Origin: Aquificota bacterium
Lineage (GTDB): Bacteria; Thermosulfidibacterota; Thermosulfidibacteria; Thermosulfidibacterales; B14-G1
DNA length: 64,000 nt
Assembly (NCBI GenBank): GCA_015486015.1
Contig: WFSL01000024.1
Span: 62,001 to 126,000 of the forward strand
Reading direction: 5' to 3'
Shown: positions 45,684-55,890 of the stretch, in pieces
Position numbering within the stretch: position 1 is the stretch's first letter
How the letters are laid out: every line of letters starts with the position of its first letter
Program-made: the position numbers and the translations under genes
The notes under the pieces: generated by a model
Databases searched by the model: none
Told to the model about the DNA's origin: nothing
What the model saw: only the letters and a program-made list of their open reading frames with translations

Positions 45684-48326
45684 TCAATGTGCCTCTTCCC
45701 AGTTCCTTCCCATCCCTACGTGGACCACCAGGGGGACACCTATGGGATACACCCCTTCCATGATTTCCCTCACGTTCTCCTTTAACTGCTCCAGCTCGTT
45801 TGGGGGAACTTCAAAGAGAAGCTCATCGTGAACCTGAAGGATCATCTTGCTTTTTAGTCTGTGCTCTCGGATGTACCTGTCTATGCGGATCATGGCAAGC
45901 TTGATGATGTCTGCAGCAGAACCCTGAATAGGTGTATTTATGGCATAGCGCTTGCCCAACTCTCTGGTGTTGCGGTTAGAGCTGAAAAGCTCTGGGATGA
46001 AGCGTCTTCTCCCCATGATGGTGGTAACGAACCCTTTTTCCTGGGCCTCTTTCACTAAGAAGTCAATGTAGTTCTTCACCCCTGGATAGCGCTGGAAGTA
46101 CCTCTCAATATAATCCGCCGCCTCTTCCACTGGAATCTTGAGCTCCTGAGAGAGGCCATATGGGCTCATCCCATAGATGATGCCGAAATTCACCACTTTG
46201 GCTTTCCTCCTTAGCTCAGGTGTCACCGCCTGAGATGGCACATCGAAGATCTCGCATGCGGTACGGGTGTGGATATCCTCACCCTTTTTGAAGGCCTCTA
46301 TAAGCTTTTCGTCCTTGGAGAGGGCTGCCATGATCCGCAGCTCTATCTGGGAGTAGTCCGCGGAGAGGAGCAAACAGCCCCCCTCTGCCACAAAGGCCTC
46401 CCTGATCATGCGCCCTAACTCAGTGCGGATGGGGATGTTCTGGAGATTAGGATCAGAGCTGGAGAGTCTACCCGTGGCCGTTACTGCCTGGTTGAAGGAG
46501 GTATGGACCCTACCCGTCCTTGGATTGATCATCTTGATCAGCCCCTCCGCATAAGTAGACTTAAGCTTGGCAAGCTGGCGGTACTCCAAGACCTTTGCAG
46601 GCAGGGGGTGCTCCAAGGCAAGCTGGGCGAGGACCTCCACATTGGTTGAGTAACCGGTCTTGGTCTTTTTTGTGGGCTTCAGTTTCAACTTGTCAAAGAG
46701 TACCTGGGCCAATTGACGTGGGGAGTTTATGTTAAAAGGTTCACCTGCAAGGCGATGGATCTCTCCCTCGAGGCGCTCTATTTCTCCTTCAAGGAATCTG
46801 GCTATGGTCTCCAACCTTTCCTTGTCTACCTTGATTCCTGCAAGTTCCATCCTGGCCAGCACGGGAACTAAGGGCATCTCCAGGTCTCTGAAGAGGTCTA
46901 TGAGCCCCTCTGCCAGCAACTGTTCATTTAGGATGTGCTTCAGCCGCAAGGTGATGTCCGCATCTTCACAGGCATAGTCCCTTGCCACTTCAGGGGCTAC
47001 CTGGACAAAAGGGATCTCCCTTTTCCCCCTGCTCGTCACCTCCTTGTAGGTGGTGGTCCTGTACCCTAAGTACTCCAAAGCCAGTTCATCCAGGCCGTGG
47101 GAACGCTTCCCTGGGTTCAGGAGATAAGAGGCCACCATAGTATCAAAGATGGGTCCATCCACATGGTAACCCCTGGAGAATAGGATGACCAACTCGTATT
47201 TGATATTCTGGCCTACTTTTTCCTGATGGGGATCCTCGAGGAGAGAAGCGAGACCCATTAATGCCTCCTTCTCTTTGAGATTTGTTCCCTTGGAATGACC
47301 GAAGGGTACGTACCAACCTGCCTTCTCTTGAGAGGTGAGGGCCAATCCTACAAGCTTAGCCTCCACTGGTGAGAGGGAGTCTGTTTCAAAGTCAAAGGAG
47401 AACTCTGGTGAGCTTCGAATACGTTGGAGCAGCTCCCGGTACTCATCCATAGAGCTCACCAACTGATAATCCCCTTTATCTTCTTCGCCCTGGGGCAACT
47501 CCCTGAAGAGGGTGGTGAACTCCAGTTCTCTAAAGAGCTCCCTCAGTCTATTATAGTCTGGCTCTTGGAGTTTTAGCTCTTCCCATGGGATCTGAATGGG
47601 GAGGTCCTGACGGACCTTCACCAAGTCTTTACTCATTTTGGCTATTTCTTTGGCATCTTCCAGCTTTTTTTTGAACCGCGTTGGCACCCCGTTGAGGTGT
47701 TCAAAGATCGCCTCCACAGTCCCAAACTCCCGCACCAGCGTCTGGGCGCTCTTGAGGCCTATCCCCTTAACGCCTGGGATGTTATCTATGCTGTCTCCTG
47801 AAAGGCCTAATAGATCGGGTATCTGATGCGGGGCCACGCCCAAACGTTTCTCCACCTCTTTGGGACCATAGAGGGCATCCTTCATAGGGTCATAAACCTT
47901 GATCCTTTCTGAAACCATCTGGAGCATATCTTTGTCACCCGTGACTATCACGACATAGAACCCGCTGGTCTCTGCCTTCTTTGCCAGGGTAGCTATCACA
48001 TCGTCCGCCTCATAGTTCTCCAGCTCCAGGATGGGTATCCTCATGGCTTTCACCACTTCCCTGAGATAGGGGATCTGAACAGCAAGCTCGTCAGGCATGG
48101 GTGGGCGCTGGGCCTTATACTCTTTGTAGGCGTCCCTCCTGAAGGTCTCCCGGCTCACGTCAAAGGCGATTGCCATATAGTCTGGCCTTTCCTCTCTGAT
48201 GATCTTGAGGAGCATCCGGGTGAATCCGTATGCAGCATGGGTAGGCATGCCCTTGGAGTTTGAGAGAAAGGGGAGGGCAAAATAGGCACGATAGAGGTAG
48301 GAGGAACCATCTATAAGATAAAGCAT
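45684..48326 (-). CDS. polA: DNA polymerase I
   Basis: Repair and Okazaki-fragment polymerase, 880 aa. The 5' nuclease domain (1-285) starts YLIDGSSYLYRAYF and has LSGDSIDNIPGVKGIG. The 3'-5' exonuclease domain keeps FDFETDSL and YACEDADITLRL, but the KYD motif reads GQNIKYELV, so one metal-binding Asp is Glu. The polymerase domain has SADYSQIELRIMAAL, RRKAKVVNFGIIYGMSPYGL and QVHDELLFEVP. A GTG at 48362 is rejected because it lies inside the upstream gene; the ATG at 48326 follows GAGGGGG and sits 7 bp after that gene's stop. Confidence 0.97.
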   Translation of the reverse strand: MLYLIDGSSYLYRAYFALPFLSNSKGMPTHAAYGFTRMLLKIIREERPDYMAIAFDVSRETFRRDAYKEYKAQRPPMPDELAVQIPYLREVVKAMRIPILELENYEADDVIATLAKKAETSGFYVVIVTGDKDMLQMVSERIKVYDPMKDALYGPKEVEKRLGVAPHQIPDLLGLSGDSIDNIPGVKGIGLKSAQTLVREFGTVEAIFEHLNGVPTRFKKKLEDAKEIAKMSKDLVKVRQDLPIQIPWEELKLQEPDYNRLRELFRELEFTTLFRELPQGEEDKGDYQLVSSMDEYRELLQRIRSSPEFSFDFETDSLSPVEAKLVGLALTSQEKAGWYVPFGHSKGTNLKEKEALMGLASLLEDPHQEKVGQNIKYELVILFSRGYHVDGPIFDTMVASYLLNPGKRSHGLDELALEYLGYRTTTYKEVTSRGKREIPFVQVAPEVARDYACEDADITLRLKHILNEQLLAEGLIDLFRDLEMPLVPVLARMELAGIKVDKERLETIARFLEGEIERLEGEIHRLAGEPFNINSPRQLAQVLFDKLKLKPTKKTKTGYSTNVEVLAQLALEHPLPAKVLEYRQLAKLKSTYAEGLIKMINPRTGRVHTSFNQAVTATGRLSSSDPNLQNIPIRTELGRMIREAFVAEGGCLLLSADYSQIELRIMAALSKDEKLIEAFKKGEDIHTRTACEIFDVPSQAVTPELRRKAKVVNFGIIYGMSPYGLSQELKIPVEEAADYIERYFQRYPGVKNYIDFLVKEAQEKGFVTTIMGRRRFIPELFSSNRNTRELGKRYAINTPIQGSAADIIKLAMIRIDRYIREHRLKSKMILQVHDELLFEVPPNELEQLKENVREIMEGVYPIGVPLVVHVGMGRNWEEAH

Positions 48327-48333
48327 GGCCCCC

Positions 48334-49428
48334 TCAGAGGTCAGGAGAGGCGTCTGGGCCACTTTGATACTCCTCCATAAGGTGCTTAAGGAGCTGAGGC
48401 ACAGTGGTGATCTCCCTTACCTCAGCCACCCTGGCCCCAGCGAAGATAAGCCCCTCTTCTATGTCCCCCCGCTTTGCCAGGAGGAGGGCCTGGGCAATGC
48501 AGTAAGGCACATTTAGGGGGTCACATGCCCTCAAACAGCGATAAGGACAGGTTACCGGCCTCTTTTCACCCCTAAGCATGGCCTCTAAGAAGGGGTTCCT
48601 CAAGGCGCGGCCAGGCATACCCACTGGGCTCTCGATAATGAGTATATCCTCCTCTTTTGCCTTGACATATGCCTCCTTGAAACTTGGGGCTGCATCACAT
48701 TCCTTGGTGGCTACAAAGCGGGTGGCCATCTGAACTCCCTGAGCGCCGGCCTCTATAGCCCTCCTTATCTCCCATCCATAAAAGATCCCCCCACCCACTA
48801 TGAGGGGGATAGGGCTGTCCTTCTCATAGGGCCTGAGTGCTTCCCTTGTCTCCCTTAAGATGGTGAGGAGAGGCGTGTATGTGCCTTTTACCAGCTCATC
48901 GTATTTGAACCCCAGGTGCCCCCCCGCCTTGGCCCCCTCTATCACAAAGGCATCGGGTAGCCTATGATATTTCTTCAACCAGTTTTTCGTGATAAGCACA
49001 CCCGCCCTGGCAGAGGATATAATGGGCACTAATTTTGTGGGGGATCCATTGGCAAGCTTGGGGAGGTTCATGGGAAGGCCTGCCCCTGAGAATATAATGT
49101 CTGCCCCCTCCTCAATCGCTACCCCCACTAAATTCCTGTAGTCACTCTGGGCTACCATAATGTTTACTGCCACAGGTCTTTTCCCCACTATCTCCCTGGT
49201 CTTTCTTATCTCCCTTCTGAGTGCCCTCAGGTCAGCCTGGGGAAGATTGCGAAACGCATCTGCCTCCTCCAGTCCTATGGCTGCAGCAGCAATGGTACCT
49301 ATCCCACCATGGAGAGAGACTGCAGAAGCAAGTCCGTGTATGGAAATTCTCACCCCCATGCCCCCTTGGATTATGGGGTGGGGGACCTCTATGTCCCCTA
49401 TGCGGAGCGATGGCCAGGGAGCCTTCAT
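48334..49428 (-). CDS. Nitronate monooxygenase / 2-nitropropane dioxygenase family flavoprotein
   Basis: FMN-dependent TIM-barrel oxidase, 364 aa. The N-terminus IPHPIIQGGMG-like segment (VPHPIIQGGMGVRIS), GGIGTIAAAAIG, AKAGGHLGFK near residue 167 and VGGGIFYGWEIRRAIEAGAQGVQMATRF (cited over its first 20 residues) are family hallmarks. FabK-like enoyl reductases are related, so a lipid role is possible. CPYRCLRACDP near the C-terminus is Cys-rich and unusual, possibly binding a metal or cluster. It precedes polA by 7 bp; the lipoprotein gene ends immediately upstream. Confidence 0.87.
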   Translation of the reverse strand: MKAPWPSLRIGDIEVPHPIIQGGMGVRISIHGLASAVSLHGGIGTIAAAAIGLEEADAFRNLPQADLRALRREIRKTREIVGKRPVAVNIMVAQSDYRNLVGVAIEEGADIIFSGAGLPMNLPKLANGSPTKLVPIISSARAGVLITKNWLKKYHRLPDAFVIEGAKAGGHLGFKYDELVKGTYTPLLTILRETREALRPYEKDSPIPLIVGGGIFYGWEIRRAIEAGAQGVQMATRFVATKECDAAPSFKEAYVKAKEEDILIIESPVGMPGRALRNPFLEAMLRGEKRPVTCPYRCLRACDPLNVPYCIAQALLLAKRGDIEEGLIFAGARVAEVREITTVPQLLKHLMEEYQSGPDASPDL

Positions 49429-49866
49429 CTATTTGGTGTATGCCTCCGGTGCCTTTGTACCCGTCCTTATAGTGAGTATGGTGCTGAAGGGCTTTTTATC
49501 AATGGAGATCTGGCAGGTTTTGTTGGGTGCATTAAAGTCCAGGAGGGCCTCGTCCCCATACTGATAGGAGGAGACCAAAGTCCAGCCATAGGTAGGCATC
49601 TGTTGCTTGTAGAAGTTTACCATATCCCCCACCTTGGCCTTCCCCTCAAATACCAGCACCCCAGCCTTCACCCCGTTAGATTCGAAGAAGAAACTCTTGT
49701 CCGGTTGGTAGGTAAATTTGGGATAGAGGGGGATATTGTTGGCGAGCCTTTGGACTGCATTTGCCTCTTTCTTGGGTGTCTTAGCGGCCTTTTTCCTTGA
49801 TAGAGTAGCGCACCCTGCCATCAATACCACCGCCATCGCCACCGCTATAAACTTGAAGCTCTTCAT
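49429..49866 (-). CDS. Conserved lipoprotein of unknown function
   Basis: 145 aa. The signal peptide ends in a lipobox (VVLMAGC, Cys19), so the protein should be lipid-anchored by the lgt product. A Lys/Ala-rich linker follows. The folded part begins NIPLYPKFTYQPDKSFFFES and contains VGDMVNFYKQQMPTYGWTL, a pattern seen in small deltaproteobacterial lipoproteins with a ferredoxin-like fold. I cannot assign a function. It directly abuts the nitronate monooxygenase gene downstream and is divergent from the deacetylase-like gene. Confidence 0.8.
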   Translation of the reverse strand: MKSFKFIAVAMAVVLMAGCATLSRKKAAKTPKKEANAVQRLANNIPLYPKFTYQPDKSFFFESNGVKAGVLVFEGKAKVGDMVNFYKQQMPTYGWTLVSSYQYGDEALLDFNAPNKTCQISIDKKPFSTILTIRTGTKAPEAYTK

Positions 49867-49947
49867 AACACCCCCTCCTTCTCCTTTTAATTGGTTGCAG
49901 TTTAGAATACCAATATAGAGATAATCAAGGGTAGGAGGATCCTAATA

Positions 49948-50901
49948 ATGATGGAAGAAGGGCATGCTGGAGGGAAGGGAAGAAAGGGGTTTGCATTCAG
50001 TGAGATGTGCCTATTGCACGAGACGGGTGGGCATCCAGAAAGCAAGGGGAGGCTGAGGGCCATTGTTGATGCTATCGAGGGGACCAGATTTTCGGGCCCT
50101 CTGGAAATGCTAAGGTGTAGGTCCGCCTCTGTGGATGAAGTGGCGCTGAATCATGCAGTGGATTACATTGACCAGGTGAAATCCCTCTGTGAGGCAGGAG
50201 GAGGCTACCTTGATCCAGACACGGTGGTCTCTCAGGGTTCTTTTGAGGCTGCCATGTGGGCTGTGGGGTGTGTACTCGATGCTGTCACTGCTGTAATGGA
50301 TGGAAGGTGCTCTTCCGTCTTTTGTGCTGTACGCCCCCCTGGGCACCACGCATTACGGTCCAGGGGCATGGGGTTTTGTCTCTTCAACAACGTGGCCATA
50401 GCTGCGAAGTATGCAAGGAAACGGGGTATAGGCAGGGTCTTGATAGTAGACTGGGATGCCCACCACGGCAATGGGACCCAGGAGGCCTTTTACGAAGATC
50501 CTACAGTTTTCTATTTTTCTACCCATCAATCCCCTCTCTATCCTGGTACAGGAATGGCCCATGAAACTGGCAAAGGACCAGGCTTAGGCTATACCCTCAA
50601 TTGTCCCCTTTCTCCAGGCAGTGGAGACGAGGAGTTCTGTCGTATATACGATGAGGTCTTTCTACCTAAGGCCCATGCCTTTAGGCCTGAGCTCATCCTT
50701 ATATCCGCAGGATACGATAGCCATCGCTTGGACCCATTGGCATCTCTAAGGCTTTCCACTCAGGGTTTCCAGGGTCTGGCTTCGAGGATTGCTGAGCTAA
50801 GCAAGGAGGTTGGGGCACCAATAGTAGCCGTACTTGAGGGGGGGTACAACCTCTCTGCATTAAGAGACTCTGTGATTGCCACTATAGAAGCCTTTCCGTA
50901 G
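49948..50901 (+). CDS. Histone deacetylase/AcuC-family zinc hydrolase
   Basis: 317 aa arginase-fold deacetylase. The tandem catalytic His are in RPPGHHALR (near residue 132). The zinc ligands are in VDWDAHHGNGTQEAF near 175 and SAGYDSHRLDPL near 255, and LEGGYNLSAL ends the active site. Bacterial members deacetylate polyamines or protein lysines (AcuC acts on acetyl-CoA synthetase); the target here is unknown. A TAGGAGG lies before two consecutive ATGs. It stands alone, with 305 bp to mgtE. Confidence 0.92.
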   Translation: MMEEGHAGGKGRKGFAFSEMCLLHETGGHPESKGRLRAIVDAIEGTRFSGPLEMLRCRSASVDEVALNHAVDYIDQVKSLCEAGGGYLDPDTVVSQGSFEAAMWAVGCVLDAVTAVMDGRCSSVFCAVRPPGHHALRSRGMGFCLFNNVAIAAKYARKRGIGRVLIVDWDAHHGNGTQEAFYEDPTVFYFSTHQSPLYPGTGMAHETGKGPGLGYTLNCPLSPGSGDEEFCRIYDEVFLPKAHAFRPELILISAGYDSHRLDPLASLRLSTQGFQGLASRIAELSKEVGAPIVAVLEGGYNLSALRDSVIATIEAFP

Positions 50902-51206
50902 GCAATCTATCCAGAGGGGTTTCCCCAGAGATTTCACTGATGGACTGATGTTTCCTTGATAATCGAGAACTTTTACTTCGTTTTCTAAAGCCAAAGAAGC
51001 AGGGAACCCCTGTCTATCCAGGGTTGATTTATATTGCCTCATTCTTCTATTCTATGTCGCTTTCCTTAGTGGAGCGAAGTGGGAGAGCTGTGAAAGAGGA
51101 AGGTGTTGTAAAAGACTTCGGTTCGCGTGGAGGAGACATTGAACTTTTGGCATCGGTGAACAGGTCTAAAGGGGATTTATGCCCTTGAATATCAAGGTGA
51201 GATGGG
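50902..51206. other. Leader region upstream of mgtE
   Basis: 305 bp with no convincing gene. A weak inverted repeat AACCC...GGGTT lies near 51004-51024. I looked for an M-box magnesium riboswitch and could not make its conserved helices. A minus-strand frame at 50860-51042 reads openly but overlaps the deacetylase gene. Confidence 0.35.
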
Positions 51207-52544
51207 ATGCCAGTGAATTATCATCATAGGCTTGCAATGGAGTCGGCGAGGCGACTCTTGAGGAAGGAGGCTTATGCGCATTTAAGGAAGGTGTTGGAGA
51301 AACTCCACGCAGCCGATATCGCCCTCCTCATGGGTCAGTTGAGTCGCAAGGAGAGGCAGGTCCTTTTTAATCTGCTTGCACCCCCAAAGTCGGCACAGGT
51401 AGTGGTAGAGATGGACTCCCTCTTGCAGGTAGAGGTGCTGGAGAACCTTGAGCCCCAAGAAATCCTCAAGATCCTCATCCACCTTCCCTCAGACAAGACC
51501 GTGGAGATATTAGAGACTCTTTCAGAGGATAAGAGGGAGGAACTCCTCCCATTCCTGAAGGAGAAGGACGTTGACCATCTCCTCAGCTATCCAGAAGAGA
51601 CGGCTGGACGTATCATGTCCACGGACTATCTGGCCTTGCCAGAGAATATGACCGTAGAGGAGGCCATAGAAGAGATCCGCCGTTCTAAGGAGAAAGAGGT
51701 CTTCTACACTTATGTAGTGGATGCCAGAAACCATTTAGTAGGGGTGGTCTCCTTGAGACAACTTATCCTCCATGACCCTACAGCCACCCTTGGCGAGGTG
51801 ATGAATCCCGATGTGGTCAAGGTGAGGGCGGATATGGACCAGGAGGAAGTCGCCAGGATAGTGGCCCGTTATGACCTCCTTGCTGTACCTGTGGTGGATG
51901 AGAGCAATAGACTTGTAGGTCTCGTGACGGTGGACGATGTGATAGACATTATACAAGAGGAAGCCACAGAGGATATCTATAAGATGGTGGGGACCTCCGA
52001 AGAGGAACTGTGGGAGGCGTCAACCCTCAAGATCGCTGGATACCGGCTCCCTTGGTTGTCATTCACCTTGGTAGGGGAGATGATCTCTGGGCTGGTGATC
52101 AAGCATTACCATCACACCATCTCTACCTTTGTTTCGGTAGCCTTTTTTGTCCCCCTCATTATGGCCCTTACGGGGGCCGTAGGGAACCAAACTCAGACTA
52201 TCATCGTACGAGGGATGGCCACCGGGAGGATGGAGGGTATGGCATGGAGGATCCTCAGGAGGCAGCTCGGTGTGGGTTCTATCATGGGCCTGGTGGCGGG
52301 GGCCTTGGCTATGGGTCTGGTGATCCTGGTCCAGAAAAACGTAATGCTTGGGGCGACCGTAGGGGTATCCCTTTTAGTCTCCATGAGCATCTCGTCTGCC
52401 ATTGGGGTCCTTGTCCCCATATCTTTCAGACGGGTAGGGGTAGATCCTGCCCTTACCGTTCCCTCTATTGCCACCCTCAGTGATATCACGGGGACCTTCA
52501 TCTACTTAAGCCTGGCTACCTATCTCTTTCTCCAGATGGGGTGA
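51207..52544 (+). CDS. mgtE: MgtE-type magnesium channel/transporter
   Basis: Mg2+-gated Mg2+ channel of the inner membrane, 445 aa. The cytoplasmic N domain of helical repeats (1-125) is followed by two CBS domains (about 130-250; MNPDVVKVRADMDQEE, VPVVDESNRLVGLVTVDDV). A connecting helix and five transmembrane helices follow (from about 280; FVPLIMALTGAVGNQTQTI, then GVDPALTVPSIATLSDITGT with the pore Asp). All parts of the known fold are present. AAGGTGA precedes the ATG. Confidence 0.95.
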   Translation: MPVNYHHRLAMESARRLLRKEAYAHLRKVLEKLHAADIALLMGQLSRKERQVLFNLLAPPKSAQVVVEMDSLLQVEVLENLEPQEILKILIHLPSDKTVEILETLSEDKREELLPFLKEKDVDHLLSYPEETAGRIMSTDYLALPENMTVEEAIEEIRRSKEKEVFYTYVVDARNHLVGVVSLRQLILHDPTATLGEVMNPDVVKVRADMDQEEVARIVARYDLLAVPVVDESNRLVGLVTVDDVIDIIQEEATEDIYKMVGTSEEELWEASTLKIAGYRLPWLSFTLVGEMISGLVIKHYHHTISTFVSVAFFVPLIMALTGAVGNQTQTIIVRGMATGRMEGMAWRILRRQLGVGSIMGLVAGALAMGLVILVQKNVMLGATVGVSLLVSMSISSAIGVLVPISFRRVGVDPALTVPSIATLSDITGTFIYLSLATYLFLQMG

Positions 52545-52612
52545 GGTGGGGTTGGTTTTGGCTGCCATCGGGTATATATAGCTTTTGAAATGATCAGAAG
52601 GGGCGAACAAGG

Positions 52613-55345
52613 ATGATAGTGAAATTGATGGAGAAGGTAGTGGGCACAAAGAACGAGAGGGAGCTGAAGAAGCTCTGGCCCATTGTCCACCAGGTAAATG
52701 AAAGAGAGGAAGAAGTGATGGGCCTCTCTATGGAAGGCCTTACCGCTAAGACTCAGGAGTTCAAGGAGAGACTGGCAAAGGGTGCTTCTTTGGACGATCT
52801 CTTGGTGGAGGCTTTTGCAGTGGTGAGGGAAGTGGCCAAGCGAACCGTGGGTATGAGGCCATTTGATGTCCAAATCCTGGGGGGCATTGTGCTTCACCAA
52901 GGTAAGATTGCAGAGATGAAGACAGGTGAGGGGAAGACGTTAGTGGCTACTATGCCTATATATCTCAATGCCTTGGAAGGAATGGGTGTGCATCTCGTTA
53001 CTGTGAATGACTATTTGGCAAAGAGGGATGCCTTATGGATGGGCCCCATATACCTCACATTGGGTCTCACTGTGGGGGTAATCCAGCACGATGCTTCCTT
53101 CTTAGTGGAGTGGGAGGATCCCCGGGTTTTCAAGACAAAGCTGGTGCCCTGTTCCAGGAGGGAGGCCTATCAAGCCGATGTCACCTATGGTCAGAACAAT
53201 GAGTTTGGTTTTGATTATCTTAGGGACAATATGGCCTGGGATATGTCCGAGTGTGTTCAGAGAGAGCTGAACTACGCCATTGTAGATGAGGTGGACTCTA
53301 TCCTTATTGATGAGGCCCGTACCCCCCTCATCATTTCAGGGCCCTCTGAGGAGTCTACAGAGCTCTATCATGTAGCGGACAAGGTGGTGCGTCAACTTAA
53401 AGGGAACCTCCATTACGAGGTGGATGAAGAAGAGAGGGCCGTTACCCTTACCGATGAGGGCGTGACCAAGGTGGAGGACCAACTCAGGAGGATGAAGGTC
53501 TTAAGGGGTGAGAGCCTATATGATCCCTCCAATATAGATGTGCTCCACCACGTGGAGCAAGCCCTCAAGGCCCATGTTCTCTTCAAGAGGGATGTAGATT
53601 ACGTAGTGAAAGAGGGGAAGGTGGTGATTGTTGATGAATTCACGGGCCGCCTTATGCCTGGACGACGTTGGAGTGATGGCCTCCACCAAGCTGTAGAGGC
53701 CAAGGAGGGTGTGAGGATAGAGAGTGAAAACCAGACCTTGGCCACCATCACCTTTCAAAACTATTTTAGAATGTATAACAAGCTTGCAGGTATGACAGGA
53801 ACCGCCGCCACTGAGGCGGGGGAGTTTGTGGAGATTTATGGCTTGGAAGTCATAGAAGTGCCCACCTACAAGCCCATGATAAGGGTGGACTATCCCGACC
53901 TGGTCTTCAAGACCCAAAAAGAAAAGTTCGAGGCGGTGGTGAAGGAGATAGAAGAGCTACACAGGCGAGGTCAGCCTGTGCTGGTTGGTACTACCTCTAT
54001 CGAAAACTCCGAGAGGCTTTCCGCCATGCTGAAGAAGCGCCGGATCAAACACCACGTGCTTAATGCCAAGCATCATGAGAAGGAGGCGGAGATTGTGGCG
54101 CAGGCGGGCAGATTGGGGGCTGTGACCATTGCCACCAACATGGCTGGGAGGGGGACAGACATCCTCTTGGGTGGAAATCCCCAGTTTTTGGCAAAGGATA
54201 TCTTAAATAGGCGCTTTCCTAAGGGGAGCGAGATACCGCCTGAGGAATGGAAGAAGGCCTTGGCAGAGGCCCAGGCCATCACTGAAAAGGAGCACGAAGA
54301 GGTGGTTAGCCTCGGGGGGCTTCACATCATAGGTACCGAGCGGCACGAGTCTCGCCGTGTAGATAATCAGTTGAGGGGAAGGTCTGGGAGGCAGGGAGAC
54401 CCTGGTTCCAGCCGGTTTTATCTCTCGTTGGAAGATGATCTATTGCGCATATTTGGGGGAGACAAGCTCCTTAAAGTGATGGATAAACTGGGAATGAAAG
54501 AGGGGGAACCTATAGAGCATAGGATGGTGACTAAGGCCATAGAGAATGCCCAGAAGAAGGTAGAAGGGCATAACTTTGAGATTAGGAAGCATCTGTTGGA
54601 ATATGACGATGTGATGAACAAGCAGCGTGAAGTGGTCTACACCCAGCGGCGTGAGATTTTGGAGGGTAAGGACCTGAAAGAGGACATCCTTTCGATGGCA
54701 CAGGATCTCCTTGACGCTGCCATAGAGGTATTTCTCCCTGAAAAGAGCAGGCCTGAGGAGTGGAATCTCGATGGGGTGGCGAAGGAGATGGAGAGGCGTT
54801 TTGGCATAACCATCGAATCTACCGCACTTCAAGGCCTCTCGAGAGAAGAGATTAGGGAGCTTCTCAGTGCTCGGGTCGCCGAGGCGTATCAGAGGAAAGA
54901 GGAAGAGGTGGGCACAGAGCAACTGAGGAACCTGGAGAGGATGGTCACCCTCTATATCCTGGATAACCTTTGGAAAGACCAACTCCTGGCCATGGACCAT
55001 CTGAGAGAAGGGATAGGTCTCAGGGGCTACGGCCAGAAGGATCCCCTCAATGAGTATAAGAGGGAGTCTTATGATCTCTTTATGGACATGATAGATCGTC
55101 TAAAGGGCCAGGTAGTGGAAACCCTCTTTCGCCTCCAGGTTCGGGAGGAGAGTACCTCAGCTCGTCCACTCACCAGGAGGGAGAGGAGGATGTATAGGGA
55201 ACACCGGGGTGAAATGGCTGCAGCTGCTGAGGCAGGGGAGGCCCTCCAACCTTATAGGAGGGAAGGGAGAAAGATTGGAAGGAATGAACCTTGCCCTTGC
55301 GGCAGTGGCAAGAAGTACAAACATTGCTGTGGGAAGAGGGTTTAA
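52613..55345 (+). CDS. secA: Preprotein translocase ATPase SecA
   Basis: Motor of Sec-dependent secretion, 910 aa. NBD1 has Walker [13 protein letters not shown] near residue 103 and [20 protein letters not shown] near 221. The preprotein cross-linking domain follows, then NBD2 ([16 protein letters not shown] near 508, [18 protein letters not shown] near 590). The C-terminal SEC-C zinc motif [17 protein letters not shown], which binds SecB or ribosomes in other species, is intact. TATATA and a short leader precede it; it ends at the shared hairpin with HU. Confidence 0.98.
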   Translation: MIVKLMEKVVGTKNERELKKLWPIVHQVNEREEEVMGLSMEGLTAKTQEFKERLAKGASLDDLLVEAFAVVREVAKRTVGMRPFDVQILGGIVLHQGKIAEMKTGEGKTLVATMPIYLNALEGMGVHLVTVNDYLAKRDALWMGPIYLTLGLTVGVIQHDASFLVEWEDPRVFKTKLVPCSRREAYQADVTYGQNNEFGFDYLRDNMAWDMSECVQRELNYAIVDEVDSILIDEARTPLIISGPSEESTELYHVADKVVRQLKGNLHYEVDEEERAVTLTDEGVTKVEDQLRRMKVLRGESLYDPSNIDVLHHVEQALKAHVLFKRDVDYVVKEGKVVIVDEFTGRLMPGRRWSDGLHQAVEAKEGVRIESENQTLATITFQNYFRMYNKLAGMTGTAATEAGEFVEIYGLEVIEVPTYKPMIRVDYPDLVFKTQKEKFEAVVKEIEELHRRGQPVLVGTTSIENSERLSAMLKKRRIKHHVLNAKHHEKEAEIVAQAGRLGAVTIATNMAGRGTDILLGGNPQFLAKDILNRRFPKGSEIPPEEWKKALAEAQAITEKEHEEVVSLGGLHIIGTERHESRRVDNQLRGRSGRQGDPGSSRFYLSLEDDLLRIFGGDKLLKVMDKLGMKEGEPIEHRMVTKAIENAQKKVEGHNFEIRKHLLEYDDVMNKQREVVYTQRREILEGKDLKEDILSMAQDLLDAAIEVFLPEKSRPEEWNLDGVAKEMERRFGITIESTALQGLSREEIRELLSARVAEAYQRKEEEVGTEQLRNLERMVTLYILDNLWKDQLLAMDHLREGIGLRGYGQKDPLNEYKRESYDLFMDMIDRLKGQVVETLFRLQVREESTSARPLTRRERRMYREHRGEMAAAAEAGEALQPYRREGRKIGRNEPCPCGSGKKYKHCCGKRV

Positions 55346-55372
55346 AAAGGCCGGGGCCCCTTAAGGGCCCCG
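55344..55372 (-). terminator. Hairpin terminator of the HU gene (between secA and HU)
   Basis: Perfect 8 bp GC stem CGGGGCCC/GGGCCCCG (55352-55359 with 55365-55372), 5-base loop. On the minus strand GCC and TTTTT follow (55351-55344), giving a good terminator for HU. On the plus strand no T-run follows, so secA is less well served. Confidence 0.75.
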
Positions 55373-55390
55373 ACAACAATAAAAAAACGC

Positions 55391-55666
55391 CTATCTGTTT
55401 ACCAGGTCCTTCAAGGCCTTCCCGGGTTTGAACTTTGGTACCTTGCTGGCAGGGATGACAATTTCTGCTTTGGTTTGGGGGTTGCGCCCTCTCCTCTGTG
55501 CCCTCTCAGCCACCATGAAGGTGCCAAATCCCACCAGGGTTACCTTCCCCCCCTTGGCCAGGGAATCCTTTACACCTTCGATGAAGGCGCCCAGGGCCTT
55601 CTCCGCAGCTGACTTTGTGATGCCCGCCTCCTTGGCCATGACAGCCACCAACTCTGCCTTTGTCAT
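55391..55666 (-). CDS. hup: HU-family nucleoid DNA-binding protein
   Basis: 91 aa histone-like dimer that bends and compacts DNA. It begins [47 protein letters not shown] is the family signature (near residue 39; part quoted), with the intercalating Pro in [20 protein letters not shown] closes the fold. HU and IHF are similar; the homodimeric HU type is favoured. A perfect TTGACA lies at 55754-55749 on the minus strand, but the -10 17 bp on is weak (TTACCT). Confidence 0.95.
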   Translation of the reverse strand: MTKAELVAVMAKEAGITKSAAEKALGAFIEGVKDSLAKGGKVTLVGFGTFMVAERAQRRGRNPQTKAEIVIPASKVPKFKPGKALKDLVNR

Positions 55667-55725
55667 ACTCCCCTCCTTTCGCTTTTTGACTTCCTCTATG
55701 CCCCTTCGGTCTTTTTCTTTAAGAG

Positions 55726-55754
55726 AGGTAACAACAAAGTTATAAAAATGTCAA
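55726..55754 (-). promoter_or_regulatory. Possible HU promoter
   Basis: Reverse strand TTGACA (55754-55749) with 17 bp to TTACCT. The -35 is perfect; the -10 is poor. Confidence 0.3.
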
Positions 55755-55890
55755 GGGCTAATTCTCAAATTAGGTATGTGAAAATGTGAGGATGAATCTT
55801 TCACATATTATGATATTCTAATAACATGGTTCTTTATACATGTGTAGCACAGGTAATTATTTGATAAAATAGGGATTATGGAGGTGTGCT

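Noticed and set aside
50902-51206. M-box magnesium riboswitch before mgtE
   Set aside because: The conserved helices and loop sequences could not be found, and the leader shows no terminator.
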